From NCBI GenBank assembly GCA_016709965.1, contig JADJLT010000001.1, forward strand, positions 2,191,001 through 2,255,000: a DNA stretch of 64,000 nt, written 5' to 3'. The translations under genes were made by a program, and so were the position numbers. The notes below the pieces were generated by a model. The model searched no databases and had not been told where the DNA came from. It worked only from the letters and a program-made list of their open reading frames with translations. Below are positions 27,875 to 37,111 of this stretch, piece after piece (within the stretch, counting starts at the first letter, position 1; each line of letters begins with the position of its first letter). Source of the stretch: Betaproteobacteria bacterium (lineage in GTDB: Bacteria > Pseudomonadota > Gammaproteobacteria > Burkholderiales > Rhodocyclaceae).

Positions 27875-27899
27875 GGGCTGATTTTCAAAAGCCCTTTTT
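27870..27899. terminator. Bidirectional terminator between EF-G-like gene and hybrid kinase
   Basis: AAAAAGGGCT (27870-27879) pairs with AGCCCTTTTT (27890-27899) around a 10-nt loop. A T-run follows in both directions, so it can serve both convergent genes. Confidence 0.8.
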
Positions 27900-27926
27900 C
27901 AAGCGAATGCTTGCCGGTGGGGTTTG

Positions 27927-30900
27927 TTAATGAATCCTGGCGTTGCCAAACGCCAGTTGGATGCCGGCAAGTACCCGTTCCAGTTCTTCATCAAAACGAT
28001 CAAGGCAGTCTGCAACATCAGAGCTATTCGCTCGAATCGCCTGCTCAAGTGCTGCCGCCCGAACGGCCAGTTCCTTGGCGCTGACCATGCCCCCGGTACC
28101 CTTGATGCTGTGGGCGCGACGCGTCGCCCCGTCGGTGTCGCCGGTGGCCAGTGCCTCGCGGATGCGTTCTGTCTCACCTACAAACCGAGATTCGAAATCG
28201 AGCAGAATTTTTTCGAAAAGAGGCTTCCGGTTGAGCATGCGGCGGAGCCCATCGTCGACATCGATGCCCGGGATATCGGGGAACTTCGCACTTGTGGCGA
28301 TCTCTATGGGCTCCGGTTTGGACGCTCTGGTAATTGGCGTTTTCGGCCGCCAACGCTGGATGGCGGCGAGCAATAACTGAGGATCGATCGGTTTCGTCAG
28401 GAAATCATTCATTCCCGCAGCAATCGCTCGTTGTCGCTCTTCTTCGAGGGCGTGAGCCGTCAGGGCGATGATCGGAATGTCATTGCGGATCTGGCCATTC
28501 CGGATGCGACGGGTTGCTTCCAGGCCATCCATGGTCGGCATCTGGATATCCATGAGGATGAGATCGATTTTTTGGCCAGTTTCGGCAAGCTGTTGAATGG
28601 CCTTGGCACCATCGCCCGCCATGACGACTGATGCACCGAGGGATTCAAGCAAATCACGCATGATCAGTTGATTGGTTGGAACATCCTCCGCCACAAGGAT
28701 ATGTAGCCCATCCAATGCTGTTGTCGTTCCCGTCGGCAAAACATTGCTCAATGCGACCTTGCCTTGCAATTCCCCAAGGACATCAGTCAGGCGGGCTGCC
28801 GTCACTGGCTTCTCGATCACTTGGTCAAAGTCTTCCAGAGCATCGCGATAGCACGCTGCATGCACATCGGCGCCGGTGACCATGACCAGCTTTGTGGTTT
28901 GGTGCCATTCAGCGCGAATTCGGCGGGCTAGTGCCAGTCCGTCCATATTTGGCATGTTCAGATCTATCATGATGCAATCAAAAGGCATGATCGTTGCCCC
29001 GTGCAACTCGATTAGCGCTGCCTCGCCTGAGTCAGCAGTACGGACGGCACAGCCGTTGTTGATCAGCAATTGCTCAAGTACTTTTCTCGCCAAAGCATTG
29101 TCATCAACGACTAAAACGCGATAGCCGGGTTTGGTTAGCAATTTGGTTGGAGAATTGTCGACGCCGACCCAGACCGTAAAGCCAAATGTCGAGCCGCCTT
29201 CCGGCTGGCTATAAGCGGTAATCGTTCCGCCCATCATCTCGATCAGTCGCTTGCAGATCACCAACCCCAAGCCAGTGCCACCAAATTTTCGGGTGACTGA
29301 ACTGTCCGCTTGCGAAAATGCCCGGAAAAGATTGCTCAATTGCTCCTTGGAGATGCCGATTCCAGTGTCAACAATCCGGATGGACAGCTTGAAGCGTTCA
29401 CCAGTCGGCGGCTCTGCGTCGACGTGGACGGTAATTGATCCTTCGGCGGTAAACTTGATCGCATTACCGACCAGGTTGATCAGGATTTGCGACAGGCGCA
29501 AGGCGTCTCCGCGGAGCGTCTGAGGGGTGTTGGCTGCGACGACGTATTGGAGGACAAGGCCTTTTTCCTGGACCCGATTGCGGAGCAGATTTGATAGATT
29601 ATCGAGAACGTCATCGAGTCGAAATGGTGCCTCCTCAAGCAGCATCCGACCTGCATCAATCTTTGAAAAATCAAGAATGTCGTTGACGATTGCCAGTAAT
29701 AACTTGCCTGCACTATCGATGCGTTGGACATACTCGGTCTCACGGTGCCCGAGCGTACTTTGTTGCAATAGATAAGCGAGACCGATCACGGCATTCAGCG
29801 GTGTCCGGATTTCATGGCTCATGTTGGCGAGGAATTCGGCGCGAGCACGCGATAGACTCTCCGCTTCATGACGCGCATGCTCTCGCAAGACAGCCAGTGT
29901 GCGCTCACGCTCGCTTTCGAAAGCCAGTCGGTTGCGCAGGGATTCCAGTCCCTGAAAAACCTGCGAAATTTCATCGCTGCCGCGTATGTCCAAAGGTGTA
30001 TTGAAGCGTCCGTCTGCCATGGCCTGAAAAGTCGGCAACACCGCCGTGTTCAGAGGTTTCAGCACCAGCTTCCTGAGCAATATCAAGGTGATGAGGAAAA
30101 TCGCCATAGCCATTGCGATGCCTCCTGCAACCGCCAATGCGACGATTCGATGCGGTAGCGCCGTGAACTCGTCAATCGGGACGCTTCCGGCGATGATCCA
30201 TCGGGGATCTTCGAGCGATTCGAAAATTACCAATTTCATGCGCTCAACCGTTTCACCGGCTTCAGCATTTTTCCAGGCGTAGTAAATTTCTCCGTTGTGC
30301 AGACTCGCCATCTCGGCAATAAGGCCACGTCCGCCACGTTCCTGCGCATCGGATAAAATCTGGCCTTCGCGATAAGGGTGCAGGATCATCCTTCCGAAAT
30401 TCGGGCCAGGTGTGCCATCAGCAATGTAGTAATAACCGGTTTCGCCAATTTTCATCGTGCGGATTTGTGTTTTCAGTGTCGCCAGTTGATCGGCCATGTC
30501 GATGCCTATGACGCTGATTCCGATCACCGCGCCCGATGCAGAGAATATCGGTGTGTAACTGGTCTGGTATTGGCGGTCGAAAACGCGTGCCGGGCCGACA
30601 TAGCTTTTTCCGGCGAGTAATTGGGCGTGAGCCGGATGATCCAGGGCGAGCATTGTCCCGATGGCTGAACCGCCGCTTTCATTGACTGCCGTCGTCAAGA
30701 TTCGCTTGAACCCGTTCGGTGTCAGCACAAAGATGGTAGCAGCACCATGTAAGTCGCGCATAAAGGGGTCGATGGAATTATGCCGGTTGCTGACATCCTG
30801 TCCGCTCAGTGCATTGAGCGCCGCCAGGCTCGCCGTTTTCTCACCGCCCATGGCTTCATACACCCGTTTAGACAGGGTTTTTGAATACTCGACCGCTTCG

Positions 30901-31574
30901 ATGTTGGCACTCTCGACACGCGCAGCTACAGCTGCGCGCAACAGGCTGACGTCATGGCGAAGTTGCTGGTGGGCACTGGCATTCAGTGCCTGGGTAACAT
31001 GCTCTGCCAGAAAGTAGGCGGCGGCACCCAGCACAACGATGGCGGCAATGAGTGAGGAGAAGATGATCTTGGTGGTCAGTCCTGCATTTCTGTATTTTTG
31101 CCGCAACTTGTCGGCCAGATTGTTCGAAGTCAGGACACCATGCTTGAACGAAAGTGCGAGCGAGGGGGCGGCGCGCATTGCCGCATAGGATTGCTCAGCC
31201 TGCTGAATTTGGGCTCGACTGGCCTTCCGTCGCATCGACATATAACCTGCGATGACGCCGTTTTCAAAAATTGGTGAAACATGGGCCTCAACCCAGTAGG
31301 AATCGCCGTTTTTACAGCGGTTCTTGATCACACCAACCCAAGGTCGGCCGCCCTTGAGGTCCCGCCACAAATCGGTAAAGACGGCGCTGGGCATGTCCGG
31401 ATGACGGACTATGTTGTGCGGATGCCCGAGTAACTCGTCCTCGGAGAAGCCACTGATGGCGGTAAATTGATCATTGACGAAAACGATTCGGCCTTGAACG
31501 TCGCTCCGGGAGATGATGATTTGGTCATCACGGATTTCGATTTCATGGCCGTTTGTAAAACCGTTATCGCGCAT
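27927..31574 (-). CDS. Membrane hybrid sensor histidine kinase (PAS-Cache-HAMP-HisKA-REC-REC-Hpt)
   Basis: About 1215 residues. An N-terminal cytoplasmic PAS domain of Aer type (NIVRHPDMPSAVFTDLW) comes first, then TM1 at about 168-190. A periplasmic Cache-like sensor of some 280 residues follows, then TM2 (IVALAVAGGIAMAMAIFLIT) and HAMP. HisKA has phospho-His in FLANMSHEIRTPLNAV, followed by HATPase (GTGLGLVICK), two receiver domains with MIDLNMPNMDG and LMDIQMPTMDG, and a C-terminal Hpt with AHSIKGTGG. ATG 31574 is preferred over the longer frame because AGGGA precedes it and the PAS begins shortly after. A full internal phosphorelay is present; the final regulator is not identified, though the OmpR-type gene upstream is a candidate. 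Confidence 0.9.
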   Translation of the reverse strand: MRDNGFTNGHEIEIRDDQIIISRSDVQGRIVFVNDQFTAISGFSEDELLGHPHNIVRHPDMPSAVFTDLWRDLKGGRPWVGVIKNRCKNGDSYWVEAHVSPIFENGVIAGYMSMRRKASRAQIQQAEQSYAAMRAAPSLALSFKHGVLTSNNLADKLRQKYRNAGLTTKIIFSSLIAAIVVLGAAAYFLAEHVTQALNASAHQQLRHDVSLLRAAVAARVESANIEAVEYSKTLSKRVYEAMGGEKTASLAALNALSGQDVSNRHNSIDPFMRDLHGAATIFVLTPNGFKRILTTAVNESGGSAIGTMLALDHPAHAQLLAGKSYVGPARVFDRQYQTSYTPIFSASGAVIGISVIGIDMADQLATLKTQIRTMKIGETGYYYIADGTPGPNFGRMILHPYREGQILSDAQERGGRGLIAEMASLHNGEIYYAWKNAEAGETVERMKLVIFESLEDPRWIIAGSVPIDEFTALPHRIVALAVAGGIAMAMAIFLITLILLRKLVLKPLNTAVLPTFQAMADGRFNTPLDIRGSDEISQVFQGLESLRNRLAFESERERTLAVLREHARHEAESLSRARAEFLANMSHEIRTPLNAVIGLAYLLQQSTLGHRETEYVQRIDSAGKLLLAIVNDILDFSKIDAGRMLLEEAPFRLDDVLDNLSNLLRNRVQEKGLVLQYVVAANTPQTLRGDALRLSQILINLVGNAIKFTAEGSITVHVDAEPPTGERFKLSIRIVDTGIGISKEQLSNLFRAFSQADSSVTRKFGGTGLGLVICKRLIEMMGGTITAYSQPEGGSTFGFTVWVGVDNSPTKLLTKPGYRVLVVDDNALARKVLEQLLINNGCAVRTADSGEAALIELHGATIMPFDCIMIDLNMPNMDGLALARRIRAEWHQTTKLVMVTGADVHAACYRDALEDFDQVIEKPVTAARLTDVLGELQGKVALSNVLPTGTTTALDGLHILVAEDVPTNQLIMRDLLESLGASVVMAGDGAKAIQQLAETGQKIDLILMDIQMPTMDGLEATRRIRNGQIRNDIPIIALTAHALEEERQRAIAAGMNDFLTKPIDPQLLLAAIQRWRPKTPITRASKPEPIEIATSAKFPDIPGIDVDDGLRRMLNRKPLFEKILLDFESRFVGETERIREALATGDTDGATRRAHSIKGTGGMVSAKELAVRAAALEQAIRANSSDVADCLDRFDEELERVLAGIQLAFGNARIH

Positions 31575-31712
31575 TGTCCCTGTGCCTGAGAATTCGATCG
31601 GCTGACGTCGTATCGCTCGCAGGCAGATTACGTAGTCGTTGGGGTGGGCTTGGCGCAATCCCGGGGACGCCAAGTATCACTTAAGACATAATATCACCAT
31701 ATATATCAAATA

Positions 31713-32480
31713 TTAAAAATCCGTGCTTTTTTCAAAGCCATCCAGAGTTTTTCGATGTTCGATATCGGTCCTGTCAGACCAGTTTACTGTAGCCAGAAAA
31801 AGGTAGCCGGCACCATACACGGTCTTGATAAAAGCCGGGCTTTGCGGATCGGGTTCCAGCTTGCGGCGCAGGCGTGAGATGCGGACATCGATGGCGCGGT
31901 CATTCGGGGCAAGGTCACGGGTACCCATCAGTTTTTCACGCTGAAGGATACGGTTCGGGTTACTGACGAATACTTTCAGCAGCTCGGTTTCGGCCATGCT
32001 CAGTGCGTGCTCGGCGCCGTTCGGGGAGGTGAGGGTGTTGTTGCCCAGATTGAATTGCCAGCCTGCAAACTCCGCGATCTGGCGATTCGGTGCTTCGTTG
32101 CCCTCGCGCCGGCGCAGGATGCTTCGGACGCGGGCAACCAGTTCGCGTGGCTCGAAAGGCTTCAGTACGTAATCGTCAGCCCCAAGCTCTAGGCCCATGA
32201 CGCGGTCGCTGACATGGGCACGTCCGGTCAGGATGAGAATACCGCAACTGGATTGGGCGCGAACACGTTGCATGGCTTCAAGGCCATCCATGTCGGGCAA
32301 CCCGAGATCGATGATGCAGAGATCGGGGGCCAGTGTACGAAGGCGGCGCAGCAGGTCGGTGCCGCTACGGCACCAGACCGTACGAAATCCGAAATCAGCC
32401 AGGACCTGTTCAATGATTTTGGCGACATCAGGATCATCTTCGACGATGGCGACCAGGTGTGCGGGTTCAATATCTCTCAT
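31713..32480 (-). CDS. OmpR/PhoB-family response regulator
   Basis: 255 residues. The receiver domain has acidic pocket EDD (14-16), phospho-acceptor Asp58 in IIDLGLPDMDG and the conserved lysine in VLKPFEP. The C-terminal winged helix includes RAIDVRISRLRRKLEPD and VYGAGYLF. Its ATG overlaps the stop of the upstream hybrid kinase gene by 4 bp (ATGA), so the two form a two-component pair. Confidence 0.93.
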   Translation of the reverse strand: MRDIEPAHLVAIVEDDPDVAKIIEQVLADFGFRTVWCRSGTDLLRRLRTLAPDLCIIDLGLPDMDGLEAMQRVRAQSSCGILILTGRAHVSDRVMGLELGADDYVLKPFEPRELVARVRSILRRREGNEAPNRQIAEFAGWQFNLGNNTLTSPNGAEHALSMAETELLKVFVSNPNRILQREKLMGTRDLAPNDRAIDVRISRLRRKLEPDPQSPAFIKTVYGAGYLFLATVNWSDRTDIEHRKTLDGFEKSTDF

Positions 32481-34498
32481 GAATTGCCTTTGTGTGCGCG
32501 TTGCAGGGCGCGGGCCAGATCCTGGCGGACGAATGGTTTTGCCAGTACCGGCAACACGTGGGTGCTTTCTGCTTCGGTTTCATCGGCGTAGCCGCTCATC
32601 AAGACGAAGCGCATCTCTGGCCGCTCGGCCAGCACGCGGTCGGCCAACTGCCGCCCATTGATGCTGCCGGGCATTATGACGTCGCTGACGACGATGGCGA
32701 TATCTGCAATGTACTCGATCATTTCCAGTGCCTGCATCCCGTTCTCCGCCTCAATCACCGGGTAGCCGAGATCGATCAGTTGCTGGCGGACGACGCGGCG
32801 CACATTCGGCTCATCTTCGACCAGCAATACGAGTTCGCTACGATGGGGCAGGACCGCTTCTTCGCCGGGCTCGTCGGCTTCCGGCTCCGGTGCAGCCAGC
32901 GGCAGGACCATCAGAACCGTGGTGCCCTGATCCAGTTGGCTCTGGATCGAGATGCCGCCGCCCGATTGTTTGGCAAAGCCGTAGGCCATGGCTAGCCCCA
33001 GACCGCTGCCCAGACCCAGCCGTTTGGTCGTAAAAAAAGGTTCGCAGGCTCGGGAGAGGGTGTCGGCGTTCATGCCTGTACCGTTGTCGGCGACTTCAAT
33101 CAGGGCGTAAAACCCGGGAGAAACGTCGAAAGCGGCGGCGTCGGCTGACAGTTCAACGGGACGTGCCGCGATGTGCAGGCGGCCGCCTTGCGGCATGGCA
33201 TCGCGCGCATTCAGTGCGAAGTTGAGCAGGGCACTTTCGAGCTGCCCGGGGTCGACCAGCGCATGCACCGAAGCGCCGGCCAGATCGGTCGATACCGCAA
33301 TTGACTCGGGCAGCGAGCGGCGTACGAGTTTGGTCAGACTGCCGATCAATTGGCCGATATCGACCGCTTGTGGCTCCAGCGGCTGTTGGCGCGAAAAGGT
33401 AAGCAGTCGCTTGATCAGTTGCACGCCGCGTCGCGCTGATTGCAGGGCGGGGTCTACGAATTCGTTGACCCCGGGATCGTCCGGGCGGTGATCCTGCAAG
33501 GCGGCAAGGTTTCCGATAATGACGGTCAGCAAGTTGTTAAAATCGTGGGCCAGGCCACCGGTCAGCTGCCCGATAGCCTCCATTTTCTGAGCCTGGATCA
33601 GTGCTGCCTGCATTCTTTTTTGCTCGGTGATCTCGTACGAAAACACGAAAAATCCAAGAACGTTCCCATCTGCCGTCACTTCCGGTACCAGCGTGCTGCG
33701 GGCGAACAAGGTCTGTCCCTGACGTTCCATCTGGTACTCATAGGTGACTTGCTGACCGCCCAGGGCTCGACGCACCGGGTCGCGTACCTGGCTATAGACA
33801 TGCGGGCCGATGACGTCGCGTACTGCCCGCCCAGTGACAGCGTCTTCCGGGTGGCCATACCAGTCGGAGTAGCCTTTGTTGGCGTATTGGTAGACTTCGT
33901 TCTGGTCCACGTAGCCGATCAGGATGGGAATGGTGTTATTGATCAGGCGCAGGCGTTCTTCACTGCGCCGCAGGGCGCCGGCGATGCGTTCATTTTCCTC
34001 GCTGGCCAGCCGCAGGTTGGCATTGGCATTTTCGAGCTGAGCGGTTCGACGGCGCACGCGCTCTTCGAGCTGGATATTCTGGTGCTCGGTCAGGTGCTCG
34101 ATGTAACGTTGTTCAGTGACATCGCTGTACAGCGTGACGAAGCCCTTGTGCGGCAGCGGTTCGCCGCGCAGGAGCAAAACCCGGCCGTTCGGCCGTTGCC
34201 GTTCCGTGACGTGGGGCGCAAAGTTTTTAGCCGCTGCGACACGCTCGGCAACCTGCATTTCGACGTCACCCGGGCCGTATTCGCCGCGCATCGCGTTATG
34301 GCGAATGAAGCTGGCAAACGGGGCGCCGATGTAGGCCAGTTCTTCGGGAAACTCGAGCAATACGAGGAACGTCCTGTTCCACGCCACCAATCGTAATTCG
34401 GCATCGAAGACGGTAATTCCCTGGTCGAGCAAATCCAGTCCGGCCTGCAACATTTCCGGGCGCGGCATGAGATCGGACGAGGAATTGATCTGAAGCAT
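32477..34498 (-). CDS. Soluble hybrid histidine kinase with PAS domains and receiver
   Basis: 673 residues and no clear membrane segment. Two PAS domains (about 15-130, and 175-300 after a coiled coil) precede a HisKA domain with phospho-His in GGLAHDFNNLLT. The ATPase has GSGLGLAMAYG, and the C-terminal receiver has LVEDEPNVRR and the acceptor Asp in VVSDVIMPG. This is the class of PAS kinases with attached receiver. It is cotranscribed with the OmpR-type regulator. The signal is unknown. Confidence 0.9.
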   Translation of the reverse strand: MLQINSSSDLMPRPEMLQAGLDLLDQGITVFDAELRLVAWNRTFLVLLEFPEELAYIGAPFASFIRHNAMRGEYGPGDVEMQVAERVAAAKNFAPHVTERQRPNGRVLLLRGEPLPHKGFVTLYSDVTEQRYIEHLTEHQNIQLEERVRRRTAQLENANANLRLASEENERIAGALRRSEERLRLINNTIPILIGYVDQNEVYQYANKGYSDWYGHPEDAVTGRAVRDVIGPHVYSQVRDPVRRALGGQQVTYEYQMERQGQTLFARSTLVPEVTADGNVLGFFVFSYEITEQKRMQAALIQAQKMEAIGQLTGGLAHDFNNLLTVIIGNLAALQDHRPDDPGVNEFVDPALQSARRGVQLIKRLLTFSRQQPLEPQAVDIGQLIGSLTKLVRRSLPESIAVSTDLAGASVHALVDPGQLESALLNFALNARDAMPQGGRLHIAARPVELSADAAAFDVSPGFYALIEVADNGTGMNADTLSRACEPFFTTKRLGLGSGLGLAMAYGFAKQSGGGISIQSQLDQGTTVLMVLPLAAPEPEADEPGEEAVLPHRSELVLLVEDEPNVRRVVRQQLIDLGYPVIEAENGMQALEMIEYIADIAIVVSDVIMPGSINGRQLADRVLAERPEMRFVLMSGYADETEAESTHVLPVLAKPFVRQDLARALQRAHKGNS

Positions 34499-34535
34499 GC
34501 GCCGATTCTAGTGCAGGCTTCAACGGGCAATCTAC

Positions 34536-34556
34536 AATGTAACGATTCGTTACATT
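34536..34556. promoter_or_regulatory. Perfect palindromic operator candidate
   Basis: AATGTAACGA and its exact complement flank a single T (21 bp). It lies between the divergent hybrid kinase and the acyl-CoA synthetase gene, about 105 bp before the latter. The TGTAAC/GTTACA arms resemble TetR-family operators; the regulator is not in this window. Confidence 0.55.
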
Positions 34557-34658
34557 CTGCCAATACTTGCGCAAGAGTGTTTTGCGATTCTAGCAACAAA
34601 TAAAAAACCTTGCCCCAACGAGAACAGCACTCGGCAAGAAAACATGAGGAGATAAACT

Positions 34659-36296
34659 GTGGTGAACCCGTATTCCGTCGGGCTGGAACAAAATCCGGCC
34701 AACTTTGTTTCGTTGTCCCCGCTCAGCTTTCTTGAGCGTTCGGCCTTCGTTTACCCGAAACGTATTTCGGTGATTCAGGGCTCGCGCCAGTATAACCTGG
34801 AAGGAAAGCTACGACCGTAGCCGCCAACTCGCCTCCGCCCTGAAAAATCGCGGCATCACCAAGGGCGACACCGTTGCCGTCATGCTGCCCAATACGGCAT
34901 CAATGTTCGAGTGCCATTTCGGTGTGCCGATGATCGGCGCCGTACTCAATACGCTGAACACCCGCCTCGACGCTGAAGCCATTGCCTTCATGCTGGCCCA
35001 TGGCGAAGCCAAGGTGCTGATTACCGATCCCGAGTTTACCAAGGTGGTCAAGGCCGCGCTGGCGCTGCTCGAAGGGCCGAAGCCGCTGGTGATCGACAGC
35101 CTTGATCCGGATTACACCGAAGGCGAAGCGCTCGGTGAGAAGGATTACGAAGCATTCCTGAATGAAGGCGAACCGGACTTTGCCTGGCAACTGCCCGAAA
35201 ACGAGTGGGATGCCATCGCGCTGAACTATACGTCCGGCACCACCGGCAATCCGAAGGGCGTTGCTACCACCATCGTGGCGCCTACCTGAATTCGTCCTCC
35301 AATATTATTTCCTGGGGCATGCAGCCGCATTCGGTCTACCTCTGGACACTGCCGATGTTCCATTGCAATGGCTGGTGTTTCCCGTGGACGCTGGCCGCCA
35401 ATACCGGCACCAGCGTGTGCCTGCGCAAAGTTGACCCGGCGCTGATCTTCGGTTTGATCAAGGAGCACAAGGTCAGCCATATGTGCGGCGCGCCGATTGT
35501 GTACGGCATGATGATCAATGCCCCGGCCGCCCTTAAGGAAGGTATCGAGCATCAGGTAAACGGCCTGATTGCCGGTGCCGCACCACCCGCCGCCATCATC
35601 GAAGGTTGCGAGACCATGGGTTTCAATATCACCCACGTCTATGGCCTGACCGAAACCTACGGCCCGGCGTCCGTTTGTGCCAAGCACCCGGAATGGGACA
35701 AGTTGCCGATTGACCTGCGCGCTGCCCGCAACGGTCGCCAGGGCGTCCGTTACCACATGCAGGAAGCGATTGCCGTGCTCGATCCGGTCTCCATGGATCC
35801 GGTGCCATGGGATGGCGAGACGATGGGTGAAATCATGTTCCGCGGCAATCTCGTCATGAAGGGCTACCTGAAAAACGAGAAGGCGACTGAAGAGGCATTC
35901 GCTGGTGGTTGGTTCCATACCGGCGACCTGGCAGTCGTGCATAGCGATGGTTACGTCAAGATCAAGGATCGCTCCAAGGACGTCATTATCTCCGGTGGCG
36001 AAAATATTTCTTCGCTGGAAGTCGAAGACGTGCTTTATCGCCATCCGGCAGTCATTGCTGCTGCGGTTGTGGCCAAGCCCGACGAGAAGTGGGGCGAGGT
36101 GCCGGCAGCTTTCATCGAGCTCAAGGTCGATGCCAAGTGCACCGAAGCCGAGATCATCGAGCATTGCCGTGCGCATCTGGCACGTTTCAAGGTGCCGAAA
36201 ACCGTGGTATTTGGTGAGTTGCCGAAGACATCAACCGGCAAGATCCAGAAATACGTTCTGCGCCAGCACGCCAACTCGGCGCTAGCTATCGAGTAA
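34659..36296 (+). pseudogene. AMP-binding acyl-CoA synthetase, frame-disrupted (two compensating shifts)
   Basis: Would adenylate a fatty or carboxylic acid and form its CoA thioester. The frame from GTG 34659 (AGGAG at 34647-34651) reads into a TAG at 34818. An extra A near 34793 (reading QYNLEGK where YTWKE is expected) shifts it to the next frame, which carries TVAVMLPNT. A missing base near 35264-35268, just after the AMP motif TSGTTGNPKGV, restores the first frame. From there the rest is intact, with GLTETYGP, GGWFHTGDLA and the late lysine in TSTGKIQKY. Corrected length is about 545 residues, normal for the family. Two opposite single-base shifts within 500 bp suit either sequence errors or early gene decay. 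Confidence 0.8.
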
Positions 36297-36303
36297 TCCG
36301 TGC

Positions 36304-36339
36304 CCCCTGTCACCTGATGCCGGTCGACAGGGGCTTTTT
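36304..36339 (+). terminator. Intrinsic terminator before etfB
   Basis: CCCCTGTC (36304-36311) pairs with GACAGGGG (36326-36333), followed by CTTTTT. It separates the acyl-CoA synthetase locus from etfBA. Confidence 0.6.
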
Positions 36340-36359
36340 GTCCGGAAAAGGAATATCCC

Positions 36360-37109
36360 ATGAAGATTCTTGTCCCAGTAAAACGGGTAGTAGATTACAA
36401 CGTCAAGGTGCGAGTGAAGGCAGACGGCACGGGCGTTGACCTGGCCAACGTCAAGATGAGCATGAACCCCTTTGACGAAATTGCCATTGAAGAAGCCGTG
36501 CGGCTCAAAGAAGCCGGCATCGCCACCGAAGTCATTGCCGTCAGCTGCGGCGTTGCTGCCTGCCAGGAAACCCTGCGCACCGCCATGGCCATTGGTGCCG
36601 ACCGCGGCATCCTCGTCGAAACCGACGTCGACCTCCAGCCGCTCGCTGTTGCCAAGCTCCTCAAAGCCCTCTGCGCCAAGGAACAACCCCAACTCGTCAT
36701 CTGCGGCAAACAAGCCATCGACGACGACGCCAACCAGACCGGCCAGATGCTCGCCGCCCTGCAAAACTGGCCGCAAGCCACCTTCGCCTCCAAAGTCGTC
36801 ATCGCCAACGGCAAAGCAGCCGTCACCCGCGAAATCGACGGCGGCCTCGAAACCCTCGAGATCAGTCTGCCGGCTGTCGTCTCCACCGACCTGCGCCTCA
36901 ACGAGCCGCGCTACGCCACGCTCCCCAACATCATGAAAGCCAAGAAAAAGCCGCTCGACACCGTCAAGCCGGCCGACCTTGGTGTTGACGTCACCCCGCG
37001 CCTGACCACCCTCAAAGTTGCCGAACCCGCCAAGCGCAGTGCCGGCATCCGCGTGGCCGACGTCGCCGAACTCGTCAACAAACTCAAGAACGAAGCCAAG
37101 GTGATCTGA
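36360..37109 (+). CDS. etfB: Electron transfer flavoprotein beta subunit
   Basis: Small ETF subunit (AMP-binding) that with EtfA accepts electrons from acyl-CoA dehydrogenases. It starts MKILVPVKRVVDYNVKVRV and carries the family signature around ETLEISLPAVVSTDLRLNEP. 249 residues. The etfA gene begins 2 bp later. From about 36.6 kb the codons are unusually rich in C at the third position compared with flanking genes. Confidence 0.96.
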   Translation: MKILVPVKRVVDYNVKVRVKADGTGVDLANVKMSMNPFDEIAIEEAVRLKEAGIATEVIAVSCGVAACQETLRTAMAIGADRGILVETDVDLQPLAVAKLLKALCAKEQPQLVICGKQAIDDDANQTGQMLAALQNWPQATFASKVVIANGKAAVTREIDGGLETLEISLPAVVSTDLRLNEPRYATLPNIMKAKKKPLDTVKPADLGVDVTPRLTTLKVAEPAKRSAGIRVADVAELVNKLKNEAKVI

Positions 37110-37111
37110 TC

